Part shown: one piece after another, positions 37,905 to 45,827 of the stretch | Position numbering within the stretch: position 1 is the stretch's first letter | Layout: each line of letters opens with the position of its first letter | NCBI RefSeq assembly: GCF_003096015.2 | Contig: NZ_CP029185.2 | Location: 1,522,001-1,586,000, forward strand | DNA from: Limnobaculum parvum | GTDB lineage: Bacteria; Pseudomonadota; Gammaproteobacteria; Enterobacterales; Enterobacteriaceae | Length of the DNA: 64,000 nt | Direction of reading: 5' to 3' | The notes under the pieces: model-generated | Databases searched by the model: none | What the model was told of the DNA's origin: nothing | Seen by the model: only the letters and a program-made list of their open reading frames with translations | Translations under genes and position numbers: made by a program

Positions 37905-38459
37905 ATGCAATTTAATATACCGACTCTGCTTACACTTTTCCGCATCATTTTGATCCCATTCTTTGTTGTGGCGTTTTATTTGCCGGCTCAATATCAATGG
38001 GCTCCAATGGTCTGTGCCATCATTTTTGTGGTTGCTGCGGTAACTGACTGGTTTGATGGTTTTTTGGCACGACGTTGGAAGCAAACAACGCGTTTTGGTG
38101 CTTTTCTCGATCCTGTCGCTGATAAAGTGATGGTTGCGACGGCATTAGTGTTAGTTTCTGAGTATTATCACGTTTGGTGGGTATCCTTACCGGCGGCTAC
38201 GATGATAGCGCGTGAAATCATTATTTCTGCGTTGAGAGAGTGGATGGCTGAAATTGGTAAACGAAGCAGCGTTGCGGTTTCATGGGTGGGTAAAGTGAAA
38301 ACCTCAGCACAGATGCTGGCTTTAGTCATATTGTTGTGGCGACCTAACCCTACGGTGGAGATTTTTGGTTTTATTCTGTTGTATATCGCCACCATCTTAA
38401 CATTCTGGTCGATGTTCCAATATTTGAAAGCCTCGAAGGCAGACTTGCTGGAACCATAG
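37905..38459 (+). CDS. pgsA: Phosphatidylglycerophosphate synthase
   Basis: Inner-membrane enzyme joining CDP-diacylglycerol and glycerol-3-phosphate, the committed step to phosphatidylglycerol. 184 residues. The CDP-alcohol phosphotransferase motif (D-G-x2-A-R-x8-G-x3-D-x3-D) is complete near residue 48-71: DGFLARRW then GAFLDPVADK. Four or more membrane helices. Third gene after uvrY-uvrC, as in E. coli, followed by the same tRNA cluster. Confidence 0.96.
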   Translation: MQFNIPTLLTLFRIILIPFFVVAFYLPAQYQWAPMVCAIIFVVAAVTDWFDGFLARRWKQTTRFGAFLDPVADKVMVATALVLVSEYYHVWWVSLPAATMIAREIIISALREWMAEIGKRSSVAVSWVGKVKTSAQMLALVILLWRPNPTVEIFGFILLYIATILTFWSMFQYLKASKADLLEP

Positions 38460-38509
38460 ACGATACGCCGGAAAAAGCAGCAAACGAACCAAATGTTTTA
38501 ATAATTCTA

Positions 38510-38537
38510 TTGACTCACCTCGTCAGGCAAGTAGAAT
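38510..38537 (+). promoter_or_regulatory. Promoter of the Gly-Cys-Leu tRNA operon
   Basis: TTGACT (38510-38515), 16-bp spacer, TAGAAT (38532-38537), followed by a GC-containing discriminator, 78 bp before the first tRNA. A second TATAAT at 38600-38605 lacks a good -35. Confidence 0.65.
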
Positions 38538-38614
38538 GCACAGCATCCAATTACGGCAGCAGTCTAATTAGGATAAGCAGCTAAATCAGTAAGTTCTGAT
38601 ATAATGCTTCAGGT

Positions 38615-38690
<76 letters not shown>

Positions 38691-38715
38691 AATTAATATT
38701 CAATATGAATATTAC

Positions 38716-38789
38716 GGCGCGTTGGCAGAGTGGCCATGCTGCGGATTGCAAATCCGCCTACCTCGGTTCGACTCCGGGACGCGCCTCCA
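38716..38789 (+). tRNA. cysT: tRNA-Cys(GCA)
   Basis: 74 nt; acceptor GGCGCGT paired to ACGCGCC, discriminator T, CCA encoded. Anticodon GCA in GATTGCAAATC. 25 bp after tRNA-Gly. Confidence 0.97.
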
Positions 38790-38800
38790 ATATCAAGCAT

Positions 38801-38887
38801 GCCCGGGTGGTGAAATCGGTAGACACAAGGGATTTAAAATCCCTCGGCGGCAACGCCATGCGAGTTCAAGTCTCGCCCCGGGCACCA
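38801..38887 (+). tRNA. leuZ: tRNA-Leu(TAA)
   Basis: 87 nt class II tRNA; acceptor GCCCGGG paired to CCCGGGC, discriminator A, CCA encoded. Anticodon TAA in GATTTAAAATC and a long variable arm. Last tRNA of the operon. Confidence 0.97.
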
Positions 38888-38922
38888 TTTGATATTGATG
38901 AAATCAGAATATAGCGTTAGCT

Positions 38923-38946
38923 AACCACCTATCAGGTGGTTTTTTT
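38923..38946 (+). terminator. tRNA operon terminator
   Basis: AACCACCT-ATC-AGGTGGTTTTTTT, 36 bp after tRNA-Leu. Confidence 0.88.
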
Positions 38947-39098
38947 ATGTCCGAAATTTGAGGTTTGGTCTATCTGGCCTGTCAGTCATCAGTTGGTGTT
39001 GGCTTCTGGGTGCTGAGGAATGTTACTATTTGATCGGTAAATTTTAAGCTTATGTGGATTAATATAAACACGGTTATCAATACCGCTCAGGAAACCTG

Positions 39099-39332
39099 AT
39101 GGAACTTACGGATTTTATTCTTCATGCACAGCAGAGCTGCCCAGACGCTTTAGTTACCATAGAAATCGATCCAATAAAGAGTGTGGTGAAGATACAGTGG
39201 CGTTGGGATGATAAACAAGGAGAGCGATTATTTGAGCGCGCAATCTTGTTTAAAGAATTGAATTACGATGAGGCCATTACTGTTTTTCTGTCTCGTTGTA
39301 AGCTGGCGATGGATACGCTTTGTGATGAATAG
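39099..39332 (+). CDS. Unrecognised 77-residue protein
   Basis: Starts MELTDFILHAQQSCPDALVT with AGGA six to seven bases before the ATG. The chain looks like a compact soluble alpha/beta protein: predicted strands around TIEIDPIKSVVKIQWRW, then a helix-rich half with LNYDEAITVFLSRCKLAMDTL. No membrane segment or signal peptide. I do not recognise the family. It lies between the tRNA operon and yqjA and is probably a real gene given its ribosome site and ordered composition. Confidence 0.6.
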   Translation: MELTDFILHAQQSCPDALVTIEIDPIKSVVKIQWRWDDKQGERLFERAILFKELNYDEAITVFLSRCKLAMDTLCDE

Positions 39333-39384
39333 TCATTTCAGATATCACATAATGAAAAGCGATATTAGCCAGCAAGAATATTGA

Positions 39385-40047
39385 TTATTTCTTCTTCTCA
39401 GACTTTTTCGTTAATACCACAATTAAAGAACCAATCAGCCCGATAACCAGCAGGGCGACAGGTAGAATCATCAATCCATTCATAACGGCCGCTTGATGGT
39501 GCTTATATAATGGCGTCAGGCTGATGAGATAGCCCAGAGTCGTCACGACACTTACCCATAACACCGCACTCAACCAGTTAAAAATTTGAAAGCGTTTAGC
39601 ATCAAGTGCAGAGAGGCCTGCAATAGTTGGTAATAAGGTACGCACAAATGCCAGAAAGCGACCAATTAGCAATGCGAAGAAGCCATGTCGATAGAATAAT
39701 TGATGTGCCCGTTGGTGGTAGTGAGCGGGAATCTTCGACATCCATCCTTGAACCGTTTTAGTTTTGCCTAGCCACCGTCCTTGAAGGTAGCTAAACCAGC
39801 AGCCGAGTGCTGCTGCGGTAGAAAGAACCAGGATTGTAAGAAGAAAATGTAGAGAGCCCTGAGCCACTAACGCACCCGACAGCAACAATAGGCTGTCTCC
39901 AGGTAAAAATGCGGCAGGTAATAAACCATTTTCAAGAAAAATTATTAGAAATAAGATGCCGTATATAGCCCAAAGAAATTCTGGATTAGCTAATGTTTTG
40001 AAGTCCTGATGCAGGAGTGCCTGGAATAAATCTGTTATCGAACCCAT
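39385..40047 (-). CDS. yqjA: DedA family membrane protein YqjA-like
   Basis: Inner-membrane DedA/VTT protein, 220 residues from ATG 40047 (AGGA six bases upstream), the E. coli YqjA length. Related proteins act in lipid (undecaprenyl phosphate) recycling or proton-coupled envelope homeostasis. Conserved FLENGLLPAAFLPGDSLLLL near residue 38 with the key acidic residues, then LGCWFSYLQGRWLG and RFLAFVRTLLPTIAGLSALD with the essential Arg pair. YghB is the close alternative name. Lies apart from its E. coli neighbours. Confidence 0.88.
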   Translation of the reverse strand: MGSITDLFQALLHQDFKTLANPEFLWAIYGILFLIIFLENGLLPAAFLPGDSLLLLSGALVAQGSLHFLLTILVLSTAAALGCWFSYLQGRWLGKTKTVQGWMSKIPAHYHQRAHQLFYRHGFFALLIGRFLAFVRTLLPTIAGLSALDAKRFQIFNWLSAVLWVSVVTTLGYLISLTPLYKHHQAAVMNGLMILPVALLVIGLIGSLIVVLTKKSEKKK

Positions 40048-40418
40048 TTTCTTTCCTATGCGTGACATTAGCGGAGGCTGTTTCAGACAGAGTTAATGCG
40101 GTAAAGATAGAATGACTGCCAAAGTCTGGCTGATGCCGATAAGTTTAACATCATTAGCATTAACTATACAGTTAACCAGAGGAAATCAGCATTGAAATGT
40201 ATAATGATATTGCTTTTCCGAAAGTCGTCACCGGTACACATAACGTTCATTCGATCTATGCATATTTACTGATTAAGTCACTTCGGGCTACCAGTGATTG
40301 TACTGGTGAAAATTGTGAAGTTGACCGAATAGCGTTTTAAATCATCATAATTTAGAGAATAGCCACTGTGGAACACGATAGTGGTTATAAAAACATCAAC
40401 ATTAACGGTGAAATACAG
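40048..40418. other. Gene-free stretch between yqjA and the MarR gene
   Basis: About 370 bp holding the yqjA promoter and the 3' region of the MarR gene. I see no ORF, RNA gene or strong hairpin here. Confidence 0.4.
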
Positions 40419-40961
40419 TCACTGGAATTCCCGACAAATTAGTCGAGTATTTTCTTCGGGAATGGATTCTTGAGTTAAACCGCAATGAGACTTTCCTTGT
40501 TGTTTTTGATGAAATCTGCATTGATAGCATTCACCAAATATTCGCTGATTTTCTTGTTTCTGCAATTGCCGCAGTAGTTGAAATAGCTGTTCCCGTAGTG
40601 TTTCTCCCTCATGTGCAAGGGATGTACATGCTTGGTCAATCATGTTCTCAGATATCACTTCATTGAGGCTCTCTTTGGCTTTGTCAGTTATAAATAACCG
40701 CACAATGCGTTTGTCATGACGGTCACCCTCACGGCTTATCCACCCCTGACTTTCCAGTTTACGTAATGACTGTGAAATTGTACCTTTGGTAAAACCTAGA
40801 TACTCCGCGACGGCACCCGGCGTGTTAGAGTAGTGATTGCAGCGAGAAAGGTAATGTAATGCACCGATCTGCACTGAAGGCAGATGACGTAGTTGTGAGT
40901 TATGATAAAAGCAACTTTGTTGCAGATTTGCCAGTCGTTCCAAGATATCAAATAGTGTCAT
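40419..40961 (-). CDS. MarR-family regulator with C-terminal four-cysteine cluster
   Basis: 180 residues. The N-terminal two thirds are a MarR winged helix: recognition region VAEYLGFTKGTISQSLRKLE near residue 55 and wing SREGDRHDKRIVRLFITDKA. The last 40 residues add CxxC-x11-C-x15-C (Cys 145, 148, 160, 176 by count: GECYQCRFHQ, HCGLTQ, ICREF), a likely zinc or redox-responsive site not found in MarR itself. ATG 40961 follows GGAGGG. Divergent from a thioredoxin-like gene; two copies of one palindrome lie between them, suggesting self-regulation and thiol sensing. Confidence 0.85.
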   Translation of the reverse strand: MTLFDILERLANLQQSCFYHNSQLRHLPSVQIGALHYLSRCNHYSNTPGAVAEYLGFTKGTISQSLRKLESQGWISREGDRHDKRIVRLFITDKAKESLNEVISENMIDQACTSLAHEGETLREQLFQLLRQLQKQENQRIFGECYQCRFHQKQQGKSHCGLTQESIPEENTRLICREFQ

Positions 40962-40984
40962 TATTTCCCTCCGCGACCAATATA

Positions 40985-40999
40985 GTATCGATTCGAAAC
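40985..40999. promoter_or_regulatory. Putative MarR operator 1
   Basis: GTATCGATTCGAAAC: 14 of 15 bases equal to operator 2. It lies 24 bp upstream of the MarR start. Confidence 0.6.
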
Positions 41000-41039
41000 A
41001 ATATTGACAAGTAGGTATCTTATTCTTTATTGTTATTTG

Positions 41040-41054
41040 GTATCGATTCGATAC
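41040..41054. promoter_or_regulatory. Putative MarR operator 2
   Basis: GTATCGATTCGATAC is a perfect 7+7 bp palindrome around one base. It lies 22 bp upstream of the thioredoxin-like start and 55 bp (about five turns) from operator 1. Confidence 0.65.
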
Positions 41055-41076
41055 TAAATTAAATGAGGAAATAAAA

Positions 41077-41322
41077 ATGGTCCATAATAAAGCGAAAGAA
41101 GTGACTTTTTATCATGCTGGCTGTCCAGTCTGTATTAGTGCTGAGAATTCGGTATTAAGCCTCATTGATCCTGCGGTAAAGGTGACGATTGTCCATTTAG
41201 GCAAGGAGAAAGAAAAAATTGCTGATGCACGGAAAGCTGGAATAAAAAGCGTTCCAGCGCTGTTGTTAGGTCAGGAAGTTTTACACATTAACTTTGGTGC
41301 CAGTCTGGACGATATTAAATAA
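41077..41322 (+). CDS. Small thioredoxin-fold protein with CPVC active site
   Basis: 81 residues beginning with a strand, then FYHAGCPVCISAE with active-site Cys16 and Cys19, and a cis-Pro loop KSVPALLLG near residue 58. The glutaredoxin/thioredoxin fold is clear; the CPVC motif is unusual for both families. GAGGAAA precedes ATG 41077. No signal peptide, so cytoplasmic. Paired with the cysteine-bearing MarR gene, it is a plausible reductase or output of the sensor. Confidence 0.8.
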   Translation: MVHNKAKEVTFYHAGCPVCISAENSVLSLIDPAVKVTIVHLGKEKEKIADARKAGIKSVPALLLGQEVLHINFGASLDDIK

Positions 41323-41337
41323 TTAGGTCAGAAATAA

Positions 41338-41360
41338 TGGGGCGCTTTAATCGCGCCCTA
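41338..41360. terminator. Terminator between CPVC gene and purB
   Basis: GGGGCGC and GCGCCC arms around TTTAATC, between convergent genes. The T-tail (TATATTA) is weak. Confidence 0.55.
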
Positions 41361-41383
41361 TATTAGAAATTTTAAAGCTATAA

Positions 41384-42754
41384 CTATTTTAGTTCATCAA
41401 CCATATTAATCGCATAGCCAATATAATTTGCTGGTGTCATGGCTTTCAGTCGTGTTTTTTCATCTTCCGGTAATTCCAGCTTATTGATAAAGATCTTCAT
41501 ATCTTCCGCAGTCACGCGTTTCCCACGCGTTAACTCTTTCAGTTTCTCATAAGGTTTTTCGATACCATAGCGACGCATCACGGTTTGAATTGGCTCTGCC
41601 AGAACCTCCCAGTTATGATCGAGTTCATTTTGAAGGTTACTTTCATTAACTTCCAGCTTACGAATGCCTTTCATGGTGGATTGATAAGCGATCATGGCAT
41701 AACCAATACCAACGCCCAGATTACGCAGTACGGTAGAATCCGTCAGATCCCGCTGCCAGCGGGATACCGGCAGTTTAGCGGCCAGATGGCTCAACATAGC
41801 ATTTGCCAGCCCTAAATTACCTTCGGAGTTTTCAAAGTCGATTGGGTTCACTTTATGCGGCATGGTTGAAGAGCCAATCTCACCGGCAATCGTTTTTTGT
41901 TTAAAGTGATTGAGAGCGATATAACCCCATATATCACGATCAAAATCCAGCAGGATGGTATTGAAACGGGCTACACAATCAAACAGTTCGGCAATGTAAT
42001 CGTGAGGTTCAATTTGTGTGGTGTAAGGATTCCATATAATGCCTAAAGAAGTGACAAAACTTTCGCTGAACTGGTGCCAATTCACTTCAGGGTAGGCCAC
42101 CATATGTGCATTATAGTTGCCTACGGCACCGTTAATTTTTCCCAAAACATCAACTAGACTCAGTTGCTTATATTGACGTTCCATACGATAAGCAACGTTT
42201 GCAAACTCTTTGCCAATTGTACTTGGTGTCGCCGGTTGGCCATGGGTGCGGGAAAGTAGGGGGATATTTCGGTATTCAGCAGCCAGATTTTTAATCGAAT
42301 CAATAATTTCACGCCAGGCCGGTAACAGCACCGTTTGACGGGCGGTAGACAGCATTAGAGCGTGAGAAAGGTTATTAATATCTTCCGAAGTACAGGCAAA
42401 GTGAATGAATTCTGAAATGGCCTGTAACTCAGGAATAGCGGCCACTTTTTCTTTGAGGAAATACTCTACGGCTTTAACGTCGTGATTAGTTGTTCGTTCA
42501 ATCGTTTTAATTCGCAGGGCATCAGATTCATTAAAGTTAATGACAATCTTATCGAGGTAATCGTTTGCTTCTTTGCTAAAAGCAGGAACTTCTTTGATTT
42601 GTGCGCAATCGGCCAATTTTTGTAGCCAGCGAACTTCCACAGTAACGCGGAATTTAAGCAAGCCAAATTCGCTGAAGATTGAGCGTAATGAACTGACTTT
42701 ATCTCCGTAGCGTCCATCAATAGGGGATACGGCGGTCAGTGAAGATAATTCCAT
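41384..42754 (-). CDS. purB: Adenylosuccinate lyase
   Basis: Cleaves SAICAR and adenylosuccinate, releasing fumarate, in purine synthesis. The ATG at 42754 gives MELSSLTAVSPIDGRYGDKV with AGGAG upstream; the open frame continues 39 codons further but without homology. 456 residues as in E. coli. Fumarase/ASL signature GSSTMPHKVNPIDFEN near residue 295 and catalytic His in SRTHGQPATPSTIG near 171. Downstream of hflD by 26 bp, as in E. coli. Confidence 0.97.
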   Translation of the reverse strand: MELSSLTAVSPIDGRYGDKVSSLRSIFSEFGLLKFRVTVEVRWLQKLADCAQIKEVPAFSKEANDYLDKIVINFNESDALRIKTIERTTNHDVKAVEYFLKEKVAAIPELQAISEFIHFACTSEDINNLSHALMLSTARQTVLLPAWREIIDSIKNLAAEYRNIPLLSRTHGQPATPSTIGKEFANVAYRMERQYKQLSLVDVLGKINGAVGNYNAHMVAYPEVNWHQFSESFVTSLGIIWNPYTTQIEPHDYIAELFDCVARFNTILLDFDRDIWGYIALNHFKQKTIAGEIGSSTMPHKVNPIDFENSEGNLGLANAMLSHLAAKLPVSRWQRDLTDSTVLRNLGVGIGYAMIAYQSTMKGIRKLEVNESNLQNELDHNWEVLAEPIQTVMRRYGIEKPYEKLKELTRGKRVTAEDMKIFINKLELPEDEKTRLKAMTPANYIGYAINMVDELK

Positions 42755-42780
42755 CAGTAAGACTCCTGAAGTCTGAAAGT

Positions 42781-43404
42781 TTAACGATGAGCAGAAATTT
42801 CTCTGGCCTGCTGTAACAGGCGATTGCGTGAAAACATAAATTGTAGGCGGCTCCCGCCAACCTGTTGCCAAAGTACTGTGGCGCGAATACCGGCTAACAG
42901 CGCCGCACGAACTTTAGCCTGAACCAGTGTTTTTTGCAGCGTTTCCGGGGAACCCGTCACCTGAATGCGCGGCCCTAATGGGCTAACGATATCAACATAG
43001 ATACTGGCAAGAGCGTTGATGATGGTTTCTGATTCAATATCAAAATGCGCCAGTTGACGCTCGAGTTGACTGATTCGGGTAGATAGCTCGTTCAGTGCTT
43101 GAGGATTACCTGAAAGCTTACGTTCTAGTACCATCAGGCTAAGTACATAACGAGTAATTTCTGTGCTTAACGCTTGGCGGTTATTGGTTAACACACAAGG
43201 TAAGGTATCCAGTCCTACACTTAGATCGCTTTCATGACCGAAAACAGCCAATGTAGAAGGGGAATCCGTCACCAGAATGCTTTTTAGTGAAACAGAAAGG
43301 GCATCGTTATCACACTGTCCGTTATGTGCCAACTCTTGAACCAGACGCGCTGACTGCGCGATGCCAGCCAGAGCCACAGTAATATCATAATAATTTTTTG
43401 CCAC
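42781..43404 (-). CDS. hflD: High-frequency lysogenization protein HflD
   Basis: Peripheral membrane protein, binds lambda CII in E. coli; general role uncertain. 207 residues (E. coli 213). Conserved YYDITVALAGIAQSARLVQELA at the N terminus, IRATVLWQQVGGSRLQFMFS near the end. Starts 2 bp after the mnmA stop; translationally coupled in mnmA-hflD-purB. Confidence 0.95.
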   Translation of the reverse strand: MAKNYYDITVALAGIAQSARLVQELAHNGQCDNDALSVSLKSILVTDSPSTLAVFGHESDLSVGLDTLPCVLTNNRQALSTEITRYVLSLMVLERKLSGNPQALNELSTRISQLERQLAHFDIESETIINALASIYVDIVSPLGPRIQVTGSPETLQKTLVQAKVRAALLAGIRATVLWQQVGGSRLQFMFSRNRLLQQAREISAHR

Positions 43405-43406
43405 AA

Positions 43407-44510
43407 TTAATCCTGTAAACGTTCTTCAATAACGCCGCCGCCAAGGCAAACTTCGTTCTGATAAAAAACAGCCGATTGACCTGGGGTAACCGCTGCTACG
43501 GGTTCGTCAAAACGAACTTCAATACGATCTGGGCCATGAGGGATCACCGTACAAGGAATGTCCTGCTGGCGATAGCGAGTTTTGACCGTACAGTGGAAAG
43601 TATCAGTGATTTCATGACGATCGACCCAGTGGAGTTGCTGAGCAATTAAACCCGTAGAGAACAGGCTAGGATGCTCATGACCCTGAGCAACAATCAAGCG
43701 ATTGTTAATTAAATCTTTATCAACCACATACCATGGATCCTCACCGCCGTCTTTTAAACCGCCAATGCCTAATCCTTTGCGCTGGCCTAACGTATGGTAC
43801 ATCAGCCCCTGATGGGTGCCAACGTTGTCACCATCAACGGTAACGATTTCACCCGGTTGAGCAGGTAAATAGCGAGCCAGAAAATCTTTGAATTTGCGTT
43901 CACCGATAAAACAGATACCCGTGGAGTCTTTCTTTTTCGCCGTCGCTAAGTCTAACTGTTCGGCAATTTTGCGAACTTCCGGTTTTTCCAGTTCGCCAAC
44001 AGGGAACAGGCTTTGAGCAACCTGTTCGTGACTGAGGGTGTAAAGAAAGTAACTTTGATCTTTATTAGCATCAACACCGCGCAGCAGGCGACTCTTACCA
44101 TCAACATCCTGACGGCGTACATAGTGGCCAGTAGCAATATAGTCTGCGCCAAGGTCTTCTGCGGCGAACTCCAGAAATGCTTTAAATTTGATCTCTTTAT
44201 TGCACAGAATATCTGGATTCGGTGTCCGACCTGCCTTGTATTCAGCTAAAAAGTGTTCGAATACATTATCCCAATATTCCGCGGAGAAGTTGATGGTATG
44301 TAGCTCAATCCCTAACTTATCACAGACGGCTTGGGCATCCGCTAGATCGGTAGCTGCGGAACAATACTCATCGGAGTCATCCTCTTCCCAGTTTTTCATA
44401 AATAAACCGGCCACCTGATAGCCTTGCTGTTGTAGCAACCAGGCTGAAACGGAGGAGTCAACACCGCCGGACATTCCGACAATGACTTTTTTCTGGCTAT
44501 TATCTGACAT
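43407..44510 (-). CDS. mnmA: tRNA-specific 2-thiouridylase MnmA
   Basis: Adenylates and thiolates uridine 34 of Lys, Glu and Gln tRNAs using sulfur from TusE. 367 residues. ATP-binding P-loop GMSGGVDSSVSAW near residue 11, catalytic Cys in NPDILCNKEIKF near 102, second Cys in STGICFIGERKF near 199. Start ATG 44510. Heads the mnmA-hflD-purB run as in E. coli; tusE is in the same window. Confidence 0.97.
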   Translation of the reverse strand: MSDNSQKKVIVGMSGGVDSSVSAWLLQQQGYQVAGLFMKNWEEDDSDEYCSAATDLADAQAVCDKLGIELHTINFSAEYWDNVFEHFLAEYKAGRTPNPDILCNKEIKFKAFLEFAAEDLGADYIATGHYVRRQDVDGKSRLLRGVDANKDQSYFLYTLSHEQVAQSLFPVGELEKPEVRKIAEQLDLATAKKKDSTGICFIGERKFKDFLARYLPAQPGEIVTVDGDNVGTHQGLMYHTLGQRKGLGIGGLKDGGEDPWYVVDKDLINNRLIVAQGHEHPSLFSTGLIAQQLHWVDRHEITDTFHCTVKTRYRQQDIPCTVIPHGPDRIEVRFDEPVAAVTPGQSAVFYQNEVCLGGGVIEERLQD

Positions 44511-44632
44511 GGGGCTCTCGCGTACTGTTATGACTTAGGGTGATACAAAATATATCGTTGGAACTGCTTCGCAGTGCGCTATTTTAGCACGTTGGTAGCG
44601 CTGGCGCACCGCTTAAACCAGCGCCTTCTTCG

Positions 44633-45082
44633 CTATTTAAAGTTTTCCAGTATGGAAAGGGGGTAGCGTTCCGGTTGCAGGTAGCGAATCATGCTTTCTC
44701 TGACTAAAGGAGAACGGAGATTAGGCGCATGAATAATTTCCTCCGCCGTTAACCACAAGCAGCGATCAATATCGCTGTCGTGAGGCATGGTTTCGGGTAT
44801 TTCAGGCAAATCAATGGCAAAAGTAAAACGGATAAACGGTGTACCATCGCTGGCAATCCACTGATAAATTTGCAACAGGGATTGCGGTGATGCATGAATA
44901 CCCGTCTCTTCCCACAGCTCTCGCTGCGCACCCTCGAACAGCGTTTCATTGGCTTCAAGATGGCCCGCCGGTTGATTTAATGTCGGCAAACCGTGGATCC
45001 GTTCTTCTACCATTAGAAAACGATTTTCAGCCTGAACAACACAGGCCATGGTGACATGGGGTTTATATTGGTCGTCAGACAT
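44633..45082 (-). CDS. nudJ: Phosphatase NudJ (Nudix)
   Basis: Nudix hydrolase that removes phosphate from HMP-pyrophosphate and nucleoside triphosphates. 149 residues. Complete Nudix box G-x5-E-x7-REUxEExGU: GHLEANETLFEGAQRELWEE near residue 41. Start overlaps the rluE end by 8 bp, so the pair is coupled, as in E. coli. Confidence 0.95.
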   Translation of the reverse strand: MSDDQYKPHVTMACVVQAENRFLMVEERIHGLPTLNQPAGHLEANETLFEGAQRELWEETGIHASPQSLLQIYQWIASDGTPFIRFTFAIDLPEIPETMPHDSDIDRCLWLTAEEIIHAPNLRSPLVRESMIRYLQPERYPLSILENFK

Positions 45083-45695
45083 ATTTCACCTCTTTCCATT
45101 CGCCAGGGGCAAGATCATCAAGATTCCAGTTTTGTAGACTGTAACGGATCAATCGTAGGGTTGGAAATCCAACATGGGCCGTCATTCTACGAACCTGACG
45201 ATTCCTTCCTTCATACAGAGTGATTTTTATCCAACTGGTTGGAATTGCCTTGCGCTCGCGGATTGGTGGATCCCGTGGCCATAACCACTCGGGTTCAGCA
45301 ATGAGTTCAGCGCCAGCCGGAAGCGTTTGCCCGTCATTGAGCGTAATGCCGTGACGTAATTTTTCCAGCGATTCAGTGTCAGGAATTCCTTCCACCTGAA
45401 CCAAATAGACCTTCCCTGTTTTATGTTGCGGTTGTGTTAATTCTGCCTGTAATTTACCGTCATTTGTCAAAATCAGCAGGCCTTCACTATCGCGATCGAG
45501 TCTTCCTGCGGCATAAACACCGGTTACAGGAATATAATCTTTTAACGTTTTTCTGCCGGCTTCGTCTGTGAATTGAGGCAAGACATCATAGGGTTTATTG
45601 AACAAAATTACCCGCCGTGGGCCTTTTGGCGCACGGTTGACGGTTTTTTGTCTTCTGCTAGTGGCAGAATTTTTTTTAGTTGCTAGTTTTAACAT
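45075..45695 (-). CDS. rluE: 23S rRNA pseudouridine(2457) synthase RluE
   Basis: RsuA-family enzyme making pseudouridine 2457 of 23S rRNA. 206 residues. Catalytic Asp in AAGRLDRDSEGLLILTNDGK near residue 68; the basic N terminus (ATKKNSATSRRQKT) binds RNA. C-terminal GRNRQVRRMTAHVGFPTLRL is the family end motif. Divergent from icd, with nudJ overlapping downstream. Confidence 0.96.
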   Translation of the reverse strand: MLKLATKKNSATSRRQKTVNRAPKGPRRVILFNKPYDVLPQFTDEAGRKTLKDYIPVTGVYAAGRLDRDSEGLLILTNDGKLQAELTQPQHKTGKVYLVQVEGIPDTESLEKLRHGITLNDGQTLPAGAELIAEPEWLWPRDPPIRERKAIPTSWIKITLYEGRNRQVRRMTAHVGFPTLRLIRYSLQNWNLDDLAPGEWKEVKYV

Positions 45696-45827
45696 GACAT
45701 TTCGCGTGTTGAATCGTTAAATCATTATACTTGAAAAAGTTTTTGATTGGCGGACTGAAAGTATTCAAGTAGTATCATGTACGCATCTTACAAAAAATTA
45801 ACAAACATGTCCTCAGAGGAGAGTTTG

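Noticed and set aside
42180..42215. PurR-like sequence inside purB (AAGCAACGTTTGCAA)
   Set aside because: One base short of the PurR spacing and at a different codon position from the E. coli intragenic site.
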